A DNA stretch of 64,000 bases, taken from the NCBI GenBank assembly GCA_009746045.1, contig RPFO01000027.1:1870202-1934201 (forward strand). The letters run 5' to 3'. How positions within the stretch are numbered: position 1 is the first letter of the stretch; each line of letters opens with the position of its first letter. Positions 21,900-32,652 of the stretch are shown in pieces. Under the pieces are notes generated by a model. That model did no database searches and was not told the origin of the DNA. It was given only the letters and a program-made list of their open reading frames with translations. The DNA is from Mesostigma viride (Eukaryota > Streptophyta > Mesostigmatophyceae > Mesostigmatales > Mesostigmataceae). Position numbers and translations under genes: made by a program.

Positions 21900-22070
21900 A
21901 CATAGTGGTTCGGGCCGTGGGGCCTGTAACCCCGCTACTCGCGGTTAGCTCGTCCGGCTAGCTAGTCGTCATTCCCCCCCTCCATCTCCACCTCCATCTC
22001 CACTTCCATCGGTTTGAGGATTTATGCTCACGTGACGCTGTCGCGTGTTTCTTAACTAATTAATTAATTA
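21900..22070 (+). mobile_element. LINE 3' end, tail type 2, plus orientation
   Basis: Contains GGTTCGGGCCGTGGGGCC, then TTTATGCTCACGTGACGC, then GCGTGTTTCTTAAC and (TTAA)n at about 22055-22070. The same sequence occurs inverted at 22607-22770 and in part at 41870-41928, always ending in (TTAA)n. It starts about 150 bp after the receptor stop codon, so it may affect that gene's 3' end. Confidence 0.7.
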
Positions 22071-22606
22071 AGGCCAGCCCGTCTATTTACAAGCCGGCCG
22101 GTGAAAAAATGGTTTTGGTTTCAAAATTTCAGAAAGTCGCGGAAAGGTCTGAGCCAGTGGGAGGTGCGCGGGTTCGCGGAAACTGTGCGCGGGTTTGCGA
22201 TGCGGCGCACAGGGAACCCGACGCGGCGCGCCGGTTAACGAGCGCCAGCTGGCGTAGCACGTTTCTAGAATGTACGCGGAAACTGTAATAAGAAACACCG
22301 ACGCGTCGTTCGACAGCTGGCCGGGCGTTCGACAGAGTATCCAGAATGTGCCATTCGAAAACTTATCCGCAGTTACAGAAGGTAAATTGTTTCCATTGGA
22401 CGTTTCATTGCCTGGCGCGAATAAGGTGGCGACACGTGGCGTCTAATTGGATGGGATGGAATGGATCAGGCACGCCGTGCTACGAAAAAGGCCGCAAGCG
22501 CGGCCGCAAGGTGGCGACTACGTGGCCTTAACAACAAAAACGAAATGGGGGATATGAAAAAGCTCGCCTCGCAGGACCTCTTTAAGGACCTGGTGGCGGA
22601 CGTTAA
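22071..22606. other. Unassigned 0.5 kb between two inverted LINE tails
   Basis: Flanked on both sides by (TTAA)n and inverted type 2 LINE tails. GC-rich, with many CGCGG motifs (CGCGGAAACTG at two places near 22177 and 22275). No convincing ORF or TIR; it may be the residue of another element. Confidence 0.4.
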
Positions 22607-22776
22607 TCGAATTAATTAATTAATAAACACGCGACAGCGTCACGTGAGCATAAATCCTCAAACAGAAGGAAGGGGAGGTGGAGATGGAGGGAGGGAATGA
22701 TGACAAGCAAGCCGGACGAGCTAACCGCGAGTAGCGGGATTACGGGCACCACGGCCCGAACCACTATTCTGATTTC

Positions 22777-23154
22777 CTGATTTGGCACGCCGCAAAGGTG
22801 AAAACCATTTGCGTTCAGTGCCGGTCCGCGGAAAACGCGGAAAAACGCGATCTGCAAATGAATCCAGGCCGGAATCGAACTGGGGACCTCTCGCACCAAT
22901 TTTGCTGACTATAGGACGGACGTCTCCGGATCCTAGGGCATCGCCAACTGACACCTACAGTCATCCGCAAAAGTTCTCCTTTCCGGGGAGTGATGCAAGC
23001 CTTTCGGATTTAGTACTAGATAAATCATTCGAGATCTGTGTGTAGGAGTACTACACACGTGTCTGCACTCGAGACTTGTTCAGTCTCGAACCGTGAGACG
23101 GGCTGAACACGGCTGGAACCTTCTTGAGAAGGGGGCGTAGCCGGTACTATCGAA
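22777..23154 (-). repeat. SINE-like unit, copy 1 of a tandem pair
   Basis: 378 bp unit, nearly identical to 23173-23550, separated by an 18 bp spacer. On the minus strand it carries a T-arm/B-box-like AGTTCGATTCC and a TGTCAGTTGGCG A-box-like motif about 70 nt before it, as well as a GGTTCGAGAC near its start. This suggests RNA polymerase III ancestry, but no full tRNA fold is evident. Inserted in the LINE 3' region. Confidence 0.55.
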
Positions 23155-23172
23155 ATCAGCCAAGCGTATATT

Positions 23173-23550
23173 CTGATTTGGCACGCCGCAAAGGTGAAAA
23201 CCATTTGCGTTCAGTGCCGGTCCGCGGAAAACGCGGAAAAACGCGATCTGCAAATGAATCCAGGCCGGAATCGAACTGGGGACCTCTCGCACCAATTTTG
23301 CTGACTATAGGACGGACGTCTCCGGATCCTAGGGCATCGCCAACTGACACCTACAGTCATCCGCAAAAGTTCTCCTTTCCGGGGAGTGATGCAAGCCTTT
23401 CGGATTTGGTACTAGATAAATCATTCGAGATCTGTGTGTAGGAGTACTACACACGTGTCTGCACTCGAGACTTGTTCAGTCTCGAACCGTGAGACGGGCT
23501 GAACACGGCTGGAACCTTCTTGAGAAGGGGGCGTAGCCGGTACTATCGAA
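23173..23550 (-). repeat. SINE-like unit, copy 2 of a tandem pair
   Basis: Same unit as 22777-23154 with only isolated differences. A third, shorter member is at 54305-54588. Confidence 0.55.
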
Positions 23551-24549
23551 CTATGTCTACCATGCTGGGTAACACGAGGGACTGGCCCCACAGCCCGGGG
23601 TTCGGCATCCTTCATGAGCTCATGCCACAGTGCTTTGCGGGTCATCTGCCGCCATATGACCGACAAGCCCGGAGGCACACTAGGTGTGAGCCCGGTCGGT
23701 CTAGTGAGCCCGGTCGGTCTAGGGAAGCACATGTCGAGGCCAAGCCGATCACGAAAGGTCCAGCGGGGGCAACCCGGTCGAGCGCGGCCAGGGGGCTTCC
23801 AGGTAAGGACAGCACGCCCGGGCTGCGCCAGCTTGGTGCCAGCCAACCTATCTAATGTGTCTACCTGATCTGTGCGTGCGAGATGCCCGGCCAGGCCGAG
23901 GCGCCGATGGCGAAGGGTGTGGGAAACAAAGGGTAAATCAGCATACAAATCTTCATGGCTCATGTGCACACTAAATGGAATATTCAACGCCCTGCGTAGC
24001 AGCTTGTAGACAGCGCCGTCGAGCTTGGCCTCCAGCTCCGGTGTCAGCGTCCATGCCTCCCCGCCATACGTCACTGAGGACCGTCAGGAGGACGACCTTG
24101 AACAGGTCACGCTTGACGGTCCTGAGGGCGGGGTTGCTCCACCAGCGGCGATGCTCGTGGATCTGCCCCCACGCCATGCCAATGCGGGCCTGGAGGTCAG
24201 CCGCGCTATCGGGAAGCCAGCTGCCGAGCAGTTGAAAGCGGGCGGGGTACTGCACTACCGTATCATCCAAAAGGCGAAGCTCGGGGCGGGGGTCCGAAAG
24301 GCCGAATGCCATGGCCTCGGTCTTGGGGCTAATCTCCAGACCTACTGCGCACGCCTCGAGGGCCAGGCAGTCCAGCCAGAGCTGGGCAGAGGCCGGCGAC
24401 TCGAGGAGCGTGATGTCGTCGGCGTAGATGAGGTCCGCTAGCAGATTCTGTTTGTTAGTCGCACCTCCGGCGCCATGGTCGTTGGCGATCACCAGCCAGG
24501 TGCCCGGGAAGCCAGGGTGGCAAAGCGAGGATCGGCGGCGGAAATTCAT
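23551..24549 (-). pseudogene. Non-LTR reverse transcriptase, C-terminal half, frameshifted
   Basis: Two minus frames (24549-23971 and 24074 downward) overlap in different registers, so at least one frameshift is present. The first has LADLIYADDITLLESP, the RT palm YADD motif, followed by GLEISPKTEAMAFG. The second has YGGEAWTLTPELEAKLDGA, RRLGLAGHLARTDQVDT and WTFRDRLGLDMC, typical of the RT thumb/C-terminal region of LINE ORF2. It translates through a small in-frame duplication (PTGLTRPTGLT). After 23551 the frame runs into the SINE-like repeat and is meaningless. The same family recurs at 34875-35566, 38112-38325 and 60526-60847. Confidence 0.85.
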
Positions 24550-24600
24550 GAGGACGAACGCCGGTCATGGCCGTGCGGAAGTCAGTGCAAGAATGCACAA

Positions 24601-26604
24601 CAACAACAGTGTGCCACCAATTTATTGAATAATCAACGACCTATAACCACTAGCCTTTCGTTATCAAAAAGCTCCCTATTCATCACGCGCGTCATCGTCT
24701 CGTCATTGCGCGTCACTACCCCGTCATTGTCCCGCCGTCATTACACAGCTTTAGTCTCGAGGTATAGTCGGCGCCGTGGCATGTTAAACAAACTGCGTTG
24801 TTTCTTTCGCAGTGTGGTTTCATCATGTCGCTCTTTCGAACGGGGATGCATTAGGCAACAATACTGGACAGATTCTGAAATTAAGAGGGTGTGTTTGTTA
24901 AGTGGAGATGGCAGCAAGTTTGCAGCAGCCCAGCATTTGCTGGCCGTGCGGGTGCAACTTTGAGGCGACTTCCAGACCAGAAAATTGACGTACTGGCCAG
25001 TCCACGCACGTTCTATATGTACCTGGTCCATGCTCTTGTTGAAATTTCCTGAAATTGTGATAACTCTGCATACAATGTCCGCAACAGAAGCGTATTAAGC
25101 TCAGATAGAAAGCTGGAGAGGAGGGAAATACCTGTTCGTGGATCAAATGGGCGTTTCGCCTTTTCTTGCGTGCACGTTTACGGCATCCCGCAGGGGCGTG
25201 GAACATGGCCGGCCTATTAGCTGCGAACGTGCTTGCAGCCCGCGTCCGTAGTGTGCAGTGGGGGGGGGGGGGCTCGGGGGTGTCGGCTTAAACGGGGTTC
25301 GGCTTAAACTCTCTTACAAAGTTCGCAACGAATCCATGCATCCATGCTCCTGCACCATGCAATCAGTTTAGTACGAGCTATGAATGTCCGTGTCTCAGGC
25401 ACTTGTGCACGCAAAACATAGCAAAACATGATCATCCGCCGGTGAGGCGGTGAAACGCATATAATTACGCATATAATTACACAACGTGCCCCTGACAGTC
25501 TACTATATACATACAATGCCCTTGCTGAACTTCACGCCGTTCATTTCAGTTCGGTTGATTCTTCGCGCTGGTCCGGTCAGCCGAGAGAGTTACATACTTC
25601 ACGTCGGGGTGTATGTTTAGTTGCGATACCATGCGTTTGTCGATTCGCAACTTTTCGTAAAAATCGGTCCCCGCAAGAATCGCAACAAAAGTGTTTTTTG
25701 GTCCTCCTGGAAAGTTGCGAAGTTGCGATTCTTGTTGCGATACTGCGGGTGCCCCCTGTACTACTCTAAGAACGTACCTGGGTATTCGGTCCCGCCGGCT
25801 GACCGCCGCTGGACGATGTCCCCGATGTTCCTCAGATGAGCCGCTGGGCATAGCCGTGTATTTTCCCTCGAACGCTTCCAGCCCCCCCGCCCCACGTTAG
25901 TCGACTACTGTCAAGGCTATTGAGCCGACAGTAGGTTCTCGATGCCGCCGTACGTGGTCTTGACAGCAGCTTGAACGCTGGTTGCGTAATGGGTTCAACC
26001 CCAAAGGACTGCGACTCAAGGTGATTCCTCCGAGTAAAAGTGGCACTTTTACGTCCAAGCGGGCCCGTCGGCCTAGACACCATAATTAAGAATCGTACCT
26101 TGATCTCCGGGTTGAATCCCGGAGACAATGGTCGCCTGCTCAGACGTCCTTATTCAGGACAGGCTTAATTACACATCTAGACGCGGCTCAATAGATGTGG
26201 CATGTAGTAATTACGACTTTAGCATGTTACCATACATTTAACAAGCTTGCGGAAAGTGCTCTTCTCAGAGAGTAACGTAGTTACTAAGCCATAGCCATTC
26301 GTCCGAGAGAGAGGGAATGAATTCCCTCTATCGGCATAAATCAACACAGGACCAACGGTCCACGCGCCAGTCGACCTGCCGTGCTGGCGGCTGGCCCGTT
26401 CAGTCCAGGCCCGACCCTTATGTCAGTGTTTTTAGTAACGTGACGCATGCGTCAGCTGGCTGACGCGCCAGGCCTTACGCGTCAGGATTTTACCCCGCGC
26501 GTCCTGAAGCCGTGTGACGCGTAAATTTAGGCTGCGCGTCAGTCGTCTGACGTGCACCAAGTCCTCATGCGTCAGGCACATAAATATGTCCTAGGCCTGG
26601 CATT
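24601..26604. other. No gene recognised; includes a CG-rich GCGTCA cluster
   Basis: I see no conserved exon or element ends. 25258-25275 is a poly-G tract with a duplicated CGGCTTAAAC nearby. Open frames such as 26128-25832 (-) match nothing I recognise. 26440-26580 has about eight TGACGC/GCGTCA motifs in 140 bp, including the palindrome TGACGCATGCGTCA. Possibly old LTR or element debris. Confidence 0.4.
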
Positions 26605-27048
26605 ATTAATTAATTAATTAGACTCGTGCTCCCGTTGGGGAGTCACGGAGCATTAACCCCGATGGATGGATGGATGGGTGCAAACAGTCCTACCGGTCTA
26701 ATCTATCTACATCAGCTACCTACGACATCTATCTTAGTAACAGCATTCTAACTACAACATCCATCTAGACAGCCTAACGATGCCCTAGGGCCGGGAGCTG
26801 GCTGGCGTGCCTCCCACGGGTTTGCACACGCGGGCGCTTCCCCACAGGGGGGGGCTCGTTGTCCTCTATGACCTGGGCCCACTTGGCCTTGTCCATCATC
26901 TTCGTCCAGATCACGGAGAGGCCTAGGCCCCCCATGTCCTCTACTAGCTGTTCTTTGAAGGTGCGGGCCTTGCGGCGTCTAACATGACTGGGCCCGGCCC
27001 ACGTCAGGAGGTGCCGGCCAGGCTGAGCTGGTCGCAGACCTGCGGGGG
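26605..27048 (-). pseudogene. RT-LINE 3' part with tail type 3, downstream of the LTR insertion
   Basis: On the minus strand this continues the RT reading from 34875: the coding sequence HLARTNQVDT... resumes after the LTR element as VCDQLSLAG. It then passes through non-coding sequence to GCTCCGTGACTCCCCAACGG, a short AGCACGAGTCT and (TTAA)n at 26605-26620. It is the outer half of the LINE split by the LTR retrotransposon at 27049-34874. Confidence 0.75.
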
Positions 27049-27665
27049 AGTTAACGTAAAGGATTTACGTTAGATGGATAGAGATTGTTACGCTCTTTCC
27101 AACGGCACCTTGAACGCCTCATTTGGTTAAGGAACGTAAAAGTTATGACGTTTCCTAGGCTGTGCCGACAGTACCCGGCGCGCCACTGTGGGCGCGTACG
27201 GACACAGGATGTACAAGTGTCACTTTGATAGTCCGCAGGACGTTGACAGGACTTGTACAGGACTTGATGGTCAATTGATAGGTAGGCGCACTGTAGCGCG
27301 CCAGGACCTATGAGACAATTGATGCTGACTAGTGTACGGATAGGTCCACAGGACTAGCCGTATGGACAATTGATAGATCTGCGCGCCAAAGGCGTGCCAG
27401 AGTCTGTGTAATCAATTGATTGACAGTTCAGCTGTGACAGTGCAGCTGAATACTTGGACGCGTCCCTAGTAAGCTATATGAGTGACTTGGTCACACCGGG
27501 ACGCTAGTTCTTGCGTGCACGTTCTCTTGGCACTGCGACCCTGTCGTCTGTGCTGCGTGCAGTCTTGGAAGTGACGTGACTTACGTCTGTGTTTCCTGAT
27601 TATTAATAAAGGCAACTTCCTGCAAGAACCATGGCGGAATTCGTGGCATTCTTACCCTCACAACT
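27049..27665 (+). repeat. 5' LTR of copy R
   Basis: 617 bp, AGTTAACG...CACAACT. It contains a TATA-like CTATATGAG near 27475 and AATAAA near 27605, plausible promoter and polyadenylation signals. Differences from the 3' LTR include T/C near 27470 and two near 27539-27547. Confidence 0.93.
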
Positions 27666-27689
27666 CGTATTACACGCTCTGTCAAAAAG

Positions 27690-28400
27690 ATGCCAAATTC
27701 GGAAGAATTTCGGATTCCGGACGATGAGGAAATAGCCGCTCCGCCGGCTGGTTCTTCGTCAAGACCGACGGTGCCGTCGTGGCAGCAATTGCTCGACGAA
27801 GTAACGGTCTCGCTCGACGAGCTTCATCGTCAGCAGCGTGCAGCTCACGCATTGCTCGGGGATAACCCCGAGGACCCCGATTTGCCAGCACTGGTGCCGG
27901 CAATCCGCAACCTGTTGGACCAGATTCGAAACATTTTATCGACATTTACGGTCCAGGTGCGGGGAGGTTTGCGGTCGGTGACCGAAGTCACGACTGCCAT
28001 TGAGGAGTTGGACAACGTCCTCTCTTCACTCACCGGTTACCAGAGAAACCTGCAAAACTGGGCATCGCTACGCACGGGGGGCGCGCCGGCGGTGTCAACA
28101 AATTTGTTTCAGGATCTCGCGCTGTTATCGCTGCTCACTCGCGGCGTACGCAGTCGCGAGCGCCAGGTTTTAATTAACCTGGTGGCATTTCTCGCCTCTG
28201 TGCGAGAGTGGATTCCCGCGGGGTGGGAATTATTGACGATCTTTACACATCCTCTGCGCCTCGTCGCGCGTCGGCGCGTCGCAACTTACGCGGCGGGGAG
28301 CACGCCGGTTTTAATTCATACCGGTGCAGGTCCGGAGCTGGATATGGAGGATCGTGAGTTCGTATACACGTACTGCGACTTCAGGGGCCTTGACTACTAG
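27690..28400 (+). CDS. ORF0 of the LTR element, 236 aa, unknown function
   Basis: Starts 25 bp after the 5' LTR and ends about 170 bp before Gag. It is conserved with copy L over its whole length, mostly with conservative changes, so it was probably coding until recently. It has an acidic/Pro-rich start, then long amphipathic segments (LLDQIRNILSTF, AIEELDNVLSSL, LLSLLTRGV) suggesting helical bundles or a coiled coil, and an acidic, aromatic C-terminus (EDREFVYTYCDFRGLDY). No zinc finger, catalytic motif or signal peptide is seen. It could be a structural Gag-like protein, a regulator or a captured host gene. Confidence 0.7.
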   Translation: MPNSEEFRIPDDEEIAAPPAGSSSRPTVPSWQQLLDEVTVSLDELHRQQRAAHALLGDNPEDPDLPALVPAIRNLLDQIRNILSTFTVQVRGGLRSVTEVTTAIEELDNVLSSLTGYQRNLQNWASLRTGGAPAVSTNLFQDLALLSLLTRGVRSRERQVLINLVAFLASVREWIPAGWELLTIFTHPLRLVARRRVATYAAGSTPVLIHTGAGPELDMEDREFVYTYCDFRGLDY

Positions 28401-28568
28401 TCGGCCTAATTTTCTTCTGCAGTACTCGTCGACATTTTTTTTCGAATTTTCAGCGGCAATTCGCGGGGCGGCAGCGACACCGGCGCAGGCGGCAGTGGCG
28501 ACACAAAAATTTTGTACATATTTTCTGCTGCTTTGTTAAGGTGTTCTTTGAATAGCTGGTAGTGCAGG

Positions 28569-29684
28569 ATGGCTGAGGGACGCCGTAGCAAGGGTCCAGC
28601 CAGTGGGAATAATAATGGGGGTGCTGGTAGTGGAACCGCTCACGTAGATGACGTGGGGCTTACCGGAGAGATTACCAACCTTCCTCACAATAATAATAAT
28701 GCACAAGCTATTCATGGCTTTGATCTTACCACACAGGGTCTTTTAATTGTCAATCAGTTGCAGCCTGTAACCTCAGACTCCAAGCCTAAGCAGGCTGAAG
28801 AGTTTGTGGAGGGATTGGAAGGGTTCCCTAGCTTGTACGGTGGTACAAATTACTATCAAATCTGGATAGGCAGTAGCACTTTTGGCAAGTGTACTGACCA
28901 GATTAAGGACCTAACCAGGGAGTGCAAAAAGGCCAATAAGGCCTGGGCACTGTACGTGGCTGAGCTGAAGGAGCTGCTGGAGGACCAACGAAAGAAGGTC
29001 GGCATCCATTGGCAGGACAAGTACCAAGGGTGGGAGGTCAAGGGGGACCTGATCCAGAACTTTCTCAACTATTGTAAGATGGTTGAGGAGGGCAGGGCTC
29101 ACGGCTTTAATGTCGCTGATAACATAGCCCTAACCAACTGGCTCAAGGTTTCTGGGCTGGATAAGGCGACACGTGGCTCCTTAAAAGTCATGTGTGCCCC
29201 ACACTCTACCCTGAAGGCCTACAAGGTCATCATTAAACAAGCTCTCGAGGCAGAGGAGCTGTTTGAGGGTGGAGTGCCAGCAGTGAAGGCTACCCAGGCA
29301 GGCGGGCGTACCCAGGGTGGCTCCAAGACGTCTGAGGCTGACCGAAGCCAAGGAGGGCGTAGGGGCAACCATCACAAGCGCAAGGGAGATCATTCACCTG
29401 ATTCTGACAGGAGGTCACACTCCAAGTCGGTGTTCAGGCGGGTGGGTGGTCAGCCCAAGCAGGGCAACGCGTCTGACAATGGGGGCAGTGGCCAGGGCAA
29501 GTCCAAGATACAATGCTACCTGTGCAAGGGGTGGGGGCACATCAAGAAGGAGTGTCCCAGCTTCAAGAAGTCCCAGGGCCAGGGCAGCAACAAGAATAAC
29601 AACAACAACAAGAAGAACAACAACAAGTCCCAGGCAGGCCAGCCTTCAAAGGGCAGTCAGCAAGAAGACAACAAGGAGCAGTGA
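28569..29684 (+). CDS. Gag polyprotein with CCHC zinc knuckle (copy R)
   Basis: 371 residues, intact. The N-terminus is Gly/Asn-rich. A capsid-like middle includes KANKAWALYVAELKELL and an ALTNWLKVSGLDKATRGSLK region. A basic Ser/Arg linker precedes a single zinc knuckle CYLCKGWGHIKKEC (CX2CX4HX4C) near residue 320, and the protein ends in an Asn/Lys/Gln-rich tail encoded by AAC/AAG repeats. It forms the virus-like particle and packages element RNA. Its stop is 141 bp before the integrase start, with a different frame between them. Confidence 0.9.
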   Translation: MAEGRRSKGPASGNNNGGAGSGTAHVDDVGLTGEITNLPHNNNNAQAIHGFDLTTQGLLIVNQLQPVTSDSKPKQAEEFVEGLEGFPSLYGGTNYYQIWIGSSTFGKCTDQIKDLTRECKKANKAWALYVAELKELLEDQRKKVGIHWQDKYQGWEVKGDLIQNFLNYCKMVEEGRAHGFNVADNIALTNWLKVSGLDKATRGSLKVMCAPHSTLKAYKVIIKQALEAEELFEGGVPAVKATQAGGRTQGGSKTSEADRSQGGRRGNHHKRKGDHSPDSDRRSHSKSVFRRVGGQPKQGNASDNGGSGQGKSKIQCYLCKGWGHIKKECPSFKKSQGQGSNKNNNNNKKNNNKSQAGQPSKGSQQEDNKEQ

Positions 29685-29825
29685 CTGTCTGAGGCAACCC
29701 CTACACACCTTAATTCACCCAAGGGGGAGGCCAGGTGCTCCAATGCAGATTTTATATCTGGGCAACAAGAGGGTGATCTCCAGGTTCAGTGTGGCCCCAG
29801 GTCACCTGGAGAGGTACAGGTTCCT

Positions 29826-31546
29826 ATGAAGACGTCCTTGACAGCTGATGCAGCTGTAAGTATGTCTGACCCTATGCATCCTCGTGCTGGGCACGAGGGT
29901 GGACCTCTCATTTTGAGAGAAACCAATGTACAACCACAGAGGGGTGTGAAGGCCTCTGGTGGTATGCATGTGGTCCCTGCTGGCGGTCCAGGTGTTGGGC
30001 ATGAGCAGGGTGACTCAGGCTCTGAGTCAGAACAGGATGGAAGTCAGCATGGTGATGCTGGACAACCTGACAGCACAGTCCTGACTGTGCCAGGGACTGC
30101 TTCCTCTGTGTACCAGGAGTTGGGTGCCCGAATCCACAACATGTTTGGGCATGCCACTTCTCTGTCAAACAACTTTGCCTTCCGTATGGGCAGGGCACCC
30201 CTTCTTAAGGCGTGTCAGCAAGCTGCCTCACGGTGTAAGTGCCAGTTGTCCTCCAACAAGCCCAGGAAATCACATGCCAAAGCTCTACCTCAGAGCATTG
30301 GTGATCTGCAGTGTGATATCCAACACATCAGGGGCATGCAACTGTTGGTGTGCGTGGACAGGTACACGAAATACAAGGTGCTGGAGCATTTACCTTCTAT
30401 GAAGAACAGGTACTTGCTGGCTGCCCTGCAGAATGTAAGAGCCAAGTTTCCTACCACAAGGATCCAGGTGGACATGCAGTTTCAGCATCTCAAGGGTGAT
30501 CCTACCCTTCCTGAGTTGCTGGTTACACCTAGGGAGGCTCATGGGCAGCAGGGTGCTATCGAGAGGGCAATCCAGGAGGTCAAGAAATTGATCATCTCTG
30601 AAGACTGGGTACCCTTGTCTGCACCTGCACTTGTCAGGAGTGCATGGCTGAGGAACGTGGAGCAGCAGCTGAACAGCAGGGTTAACTTCTACTATGATGG
30701 AGTTGCTGTCAGCCCAATGGGTCTATATCATGGCCTGTGCCCACCACATGTGCTGGAGGGCTGGAAACATGCTGCACATGTCACCTTTGCCAAGCTGAGG
30801 GAGAAGGACCGGGGTTGGAAGATGCTGGAGCCACAAGTGGGTCAGAAGGTCCTAGCTTGGAAGGAACCTAGCCTTTATGGCAAACGTGGTAGCTGGAGTC
30901 CTGGGGTGGTTACCCAGGTTGATGAAGCTAGCCACGCATGCTTGGTCAGCATGGAGGACGAACCAAAGCATGTACACCGGCTGAGTTGGTCATATGTCAA
31001 GCCTAACCTGATGAATGAGGGCAGTCAGGCACAAGGCTCACAGGATCTGCAGGATTTTCAGGTCCCAGGTGACATCACTGACGCAACGACCACATCTGTT
31101 GCAGGGGAATCTGTCAGCCCTGGCCAGGTTGCAGAGGTACTTGTTGAACAGGCTGCAAGGTCAACAGCTGGGGAGTCAACTGTCAAGCCCAAGGCACTAA
31201 CCAAGCCCAGGGGGACAAGTTTGGCTGGATTGATTGGGGCTCTACAAAGGGCCAAGAAGCAGCCCAAGGTAGCCAAGCTCAGGTGGCATGGCAATCTGGG
31301 GCTGGACACTGCCTTAGAGGTAGACACTAATTCTCAGGTTCCATTATTGGGACCAGGGCTGCAGCAGGGTACAGCATGTCTGAACCCAGCTATCAGTTTG
31401 TGTCTGACTTCAGTGGCGGGGTACACGTGAAGGTACTGGGTGAGGTATTCATTCCTATCCTTGGACAGGACACTGCTTTTTGTGTCTTGGAGGGCTATCA
31501 AGGACCTGCTCTTCTGGGGCAGAATTTCCTATGCCAGGATGGGTAG
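29826..31546 (+). pseudogene. Integrase plus retropepsin-like protein, frameshifted (copy R)
   Basis: The intact counterpart is at 3151-1430. The integrase part is complete: zinc-binding H..H..C..C, LQCD, QVDMQF, GAIERAIQEV. Near 31340, just after the protease-like LEVDTNSQ, this copy has one base fewer than copy L, so the frame ends at 31430 instead of at the TAG at 31544-31546. The integrase may still be made, but the protease-like part is out of frame. A PR domain located after IN is unusual. Confidence 0.85.
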
Positions 31547-32652
31547 TGATCACGTCCTCTCTCCTGACTAAGGAAGGGGCTGGTCAGGTCCCACTGATTA
31601 ATTTCAGGACCACTCACCTATCACGTGCAGTAACCAGGACGGTTAAGCGTGTGCAAGTGTGCCAGGGGCAGGAGCCCTTGGTTGATGACCTCATACTGCC
31701 AGCTGCTAGTCATCCAAGCAGTTTGGGCATTGGTCCTCACTCACTTGCTGGACACAGCCCTATCAACTACCAAGGCCTGGTGAAGCTCATGTCCTCTCCC
31801 ATTATGTGTCCCCAGGTCACACTGGGTCTGATTAAATCTGGGGAGGACTGGATCTCCAAGAAATGCGTGGAACCTGTCAATGACCTGCCTCCTGCACGAC
31901 GTCTACTCAAGCTCAAGTTTGTCATCAAGATGAAGGAGGTGGACGGGGTCAAGGTACCACATGTCAGGCCAGTGCTGAATGAGTTCAAGGGTACTGGTGA
32001 GTGCACTGCTGAGGAGTTGTATACCCCTGGCATGCTGCATGATACTTGGAGGCTGCTGCTGTGTGTCTTTCTAGGCCTTCTCAACAAGGGCTTGGACTAT
32101 GGCTCAGTGGTGATAGACTTCAAGAGGGCATTTCTGGAGGGTGATGCAGATGTGGCACAGGAAAAGTGGGAGGGCAAGACGCCTTTCTATGTTAGGGTGC
32201 CTGCTGTATGGAAAAGGGACATCCACACGGAGTTCCTTAAAATCCTCAAGGGCCTGGAGGGCCTGAGGTCAAGTCCAATAATCTGGAGGGAGACTCTCAA
32301 CCGTTTCCTGAAGGAGCATTGCAACTTGAAGGTCTCTCCTGTAGACCCCTGTCTGTTTCTGGGGCAATGGGAAGGCCTGCCAGTGTATGCTTCGCTGCAC
32401 GGGGATGACCTACATCTGATAGCTCCCACGTCGTGGCTTAAGGAGCTGATCTCCATCATTAAGTCCAAGTTTCCTCTGGGTAGGGAGCAATGGCAGGTGG
32501 AGAATGAGCCTCTGCTGTTTGTGGGCATGGAGGCCACACTGGTGAAGAAGGGGGGGAGTGGCGTATGCTGCTGGTGGGGGGCAATGACTATCAAGAGACC
32601 CTCATTAGCAAGCTTCCTCCAACCATCACACAGGCACTGTGTCCCATGGTGA
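31480..32652 (+). CDS. Copia-like reverse transcriptase (copy R)
   Basis: 390 residues, intact. Motifs in order: RRLLKLKFVIKMKE, VVIDFKRAFLEG (first catalytic Asp), FYVRVPAVW, GLEGLRSSPIIW (Copia KSLYGLKQSPRAW), DPCLFLGQW, and HGDDLHL in place of the usual YVDD, then FVGMEATL. The ATG at 31480 lies inside the end of the protease-like frame (67 bp overlap in another frame). Its 3' end overlaps the RNase H frame by 88 bp. Translation as part of a Pol polyprotein would need frameshifting at both borders. Confidence 0.88.
   Translation: MCLGGLSRTCSSGAEFPMPGWVVITSSLLTKEGAGQVPLINFRTTHLSRAVTRTVKRVQVCQGQEPLVDDLILPAASHPSSLGIGPHSLAGHSPINYQGLVKLMSSPIMCPQVTLGLIKSGEDWISKKCVEPVNDLPPARRLLKLKFVIKMKEVDGVKVPHVRPVLNEFKGTGECTAEELYTPGMLHDTWRLLLCVFLGLLNKGLDYGSVVIDFKRAFLEGDADVAQEKWEGKTPFYVRVPAVWKRDIHTEFLKILKGLEGLRSSPIIWRETLNRFLKEHCNLKVSPVDPCLFLGQWEGLPVYASLHGDDLHLIAPTSWLKELISIIKSKFPLGREQWQVENEPLLFVGMEATLVKKGGSGVCCWWGAMTIKRPSLASFLQPSHRHCVPW

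Larger units (their letters stand above)
22607..24600 (-). mobile_element. LINE (RT-LINE), 5'-truncated, split by two SINE-like units
   Basis: Reading on the minus strand: RT coding sequence (24549-23551), then a tandem pair of inserted repeats (23550-22777), then the LINE 3' end with tail type 2 and (TTAA)n at 22607-22622. The 5' part of ORF2 is missing. Confidence 0.7.

Noticed and set aside
22861-22935. Functional tRNA gene on the minus strand
   Set aside because: T-arm-like motif present, but no consistent acceptor, D or anticodon stems; it is part of a repeat with three copies.
25832-26128. 98-residue minus frame starting MSPGFNPEIKV
   Set aside because: No recognisable domain or homologous copy in the window.
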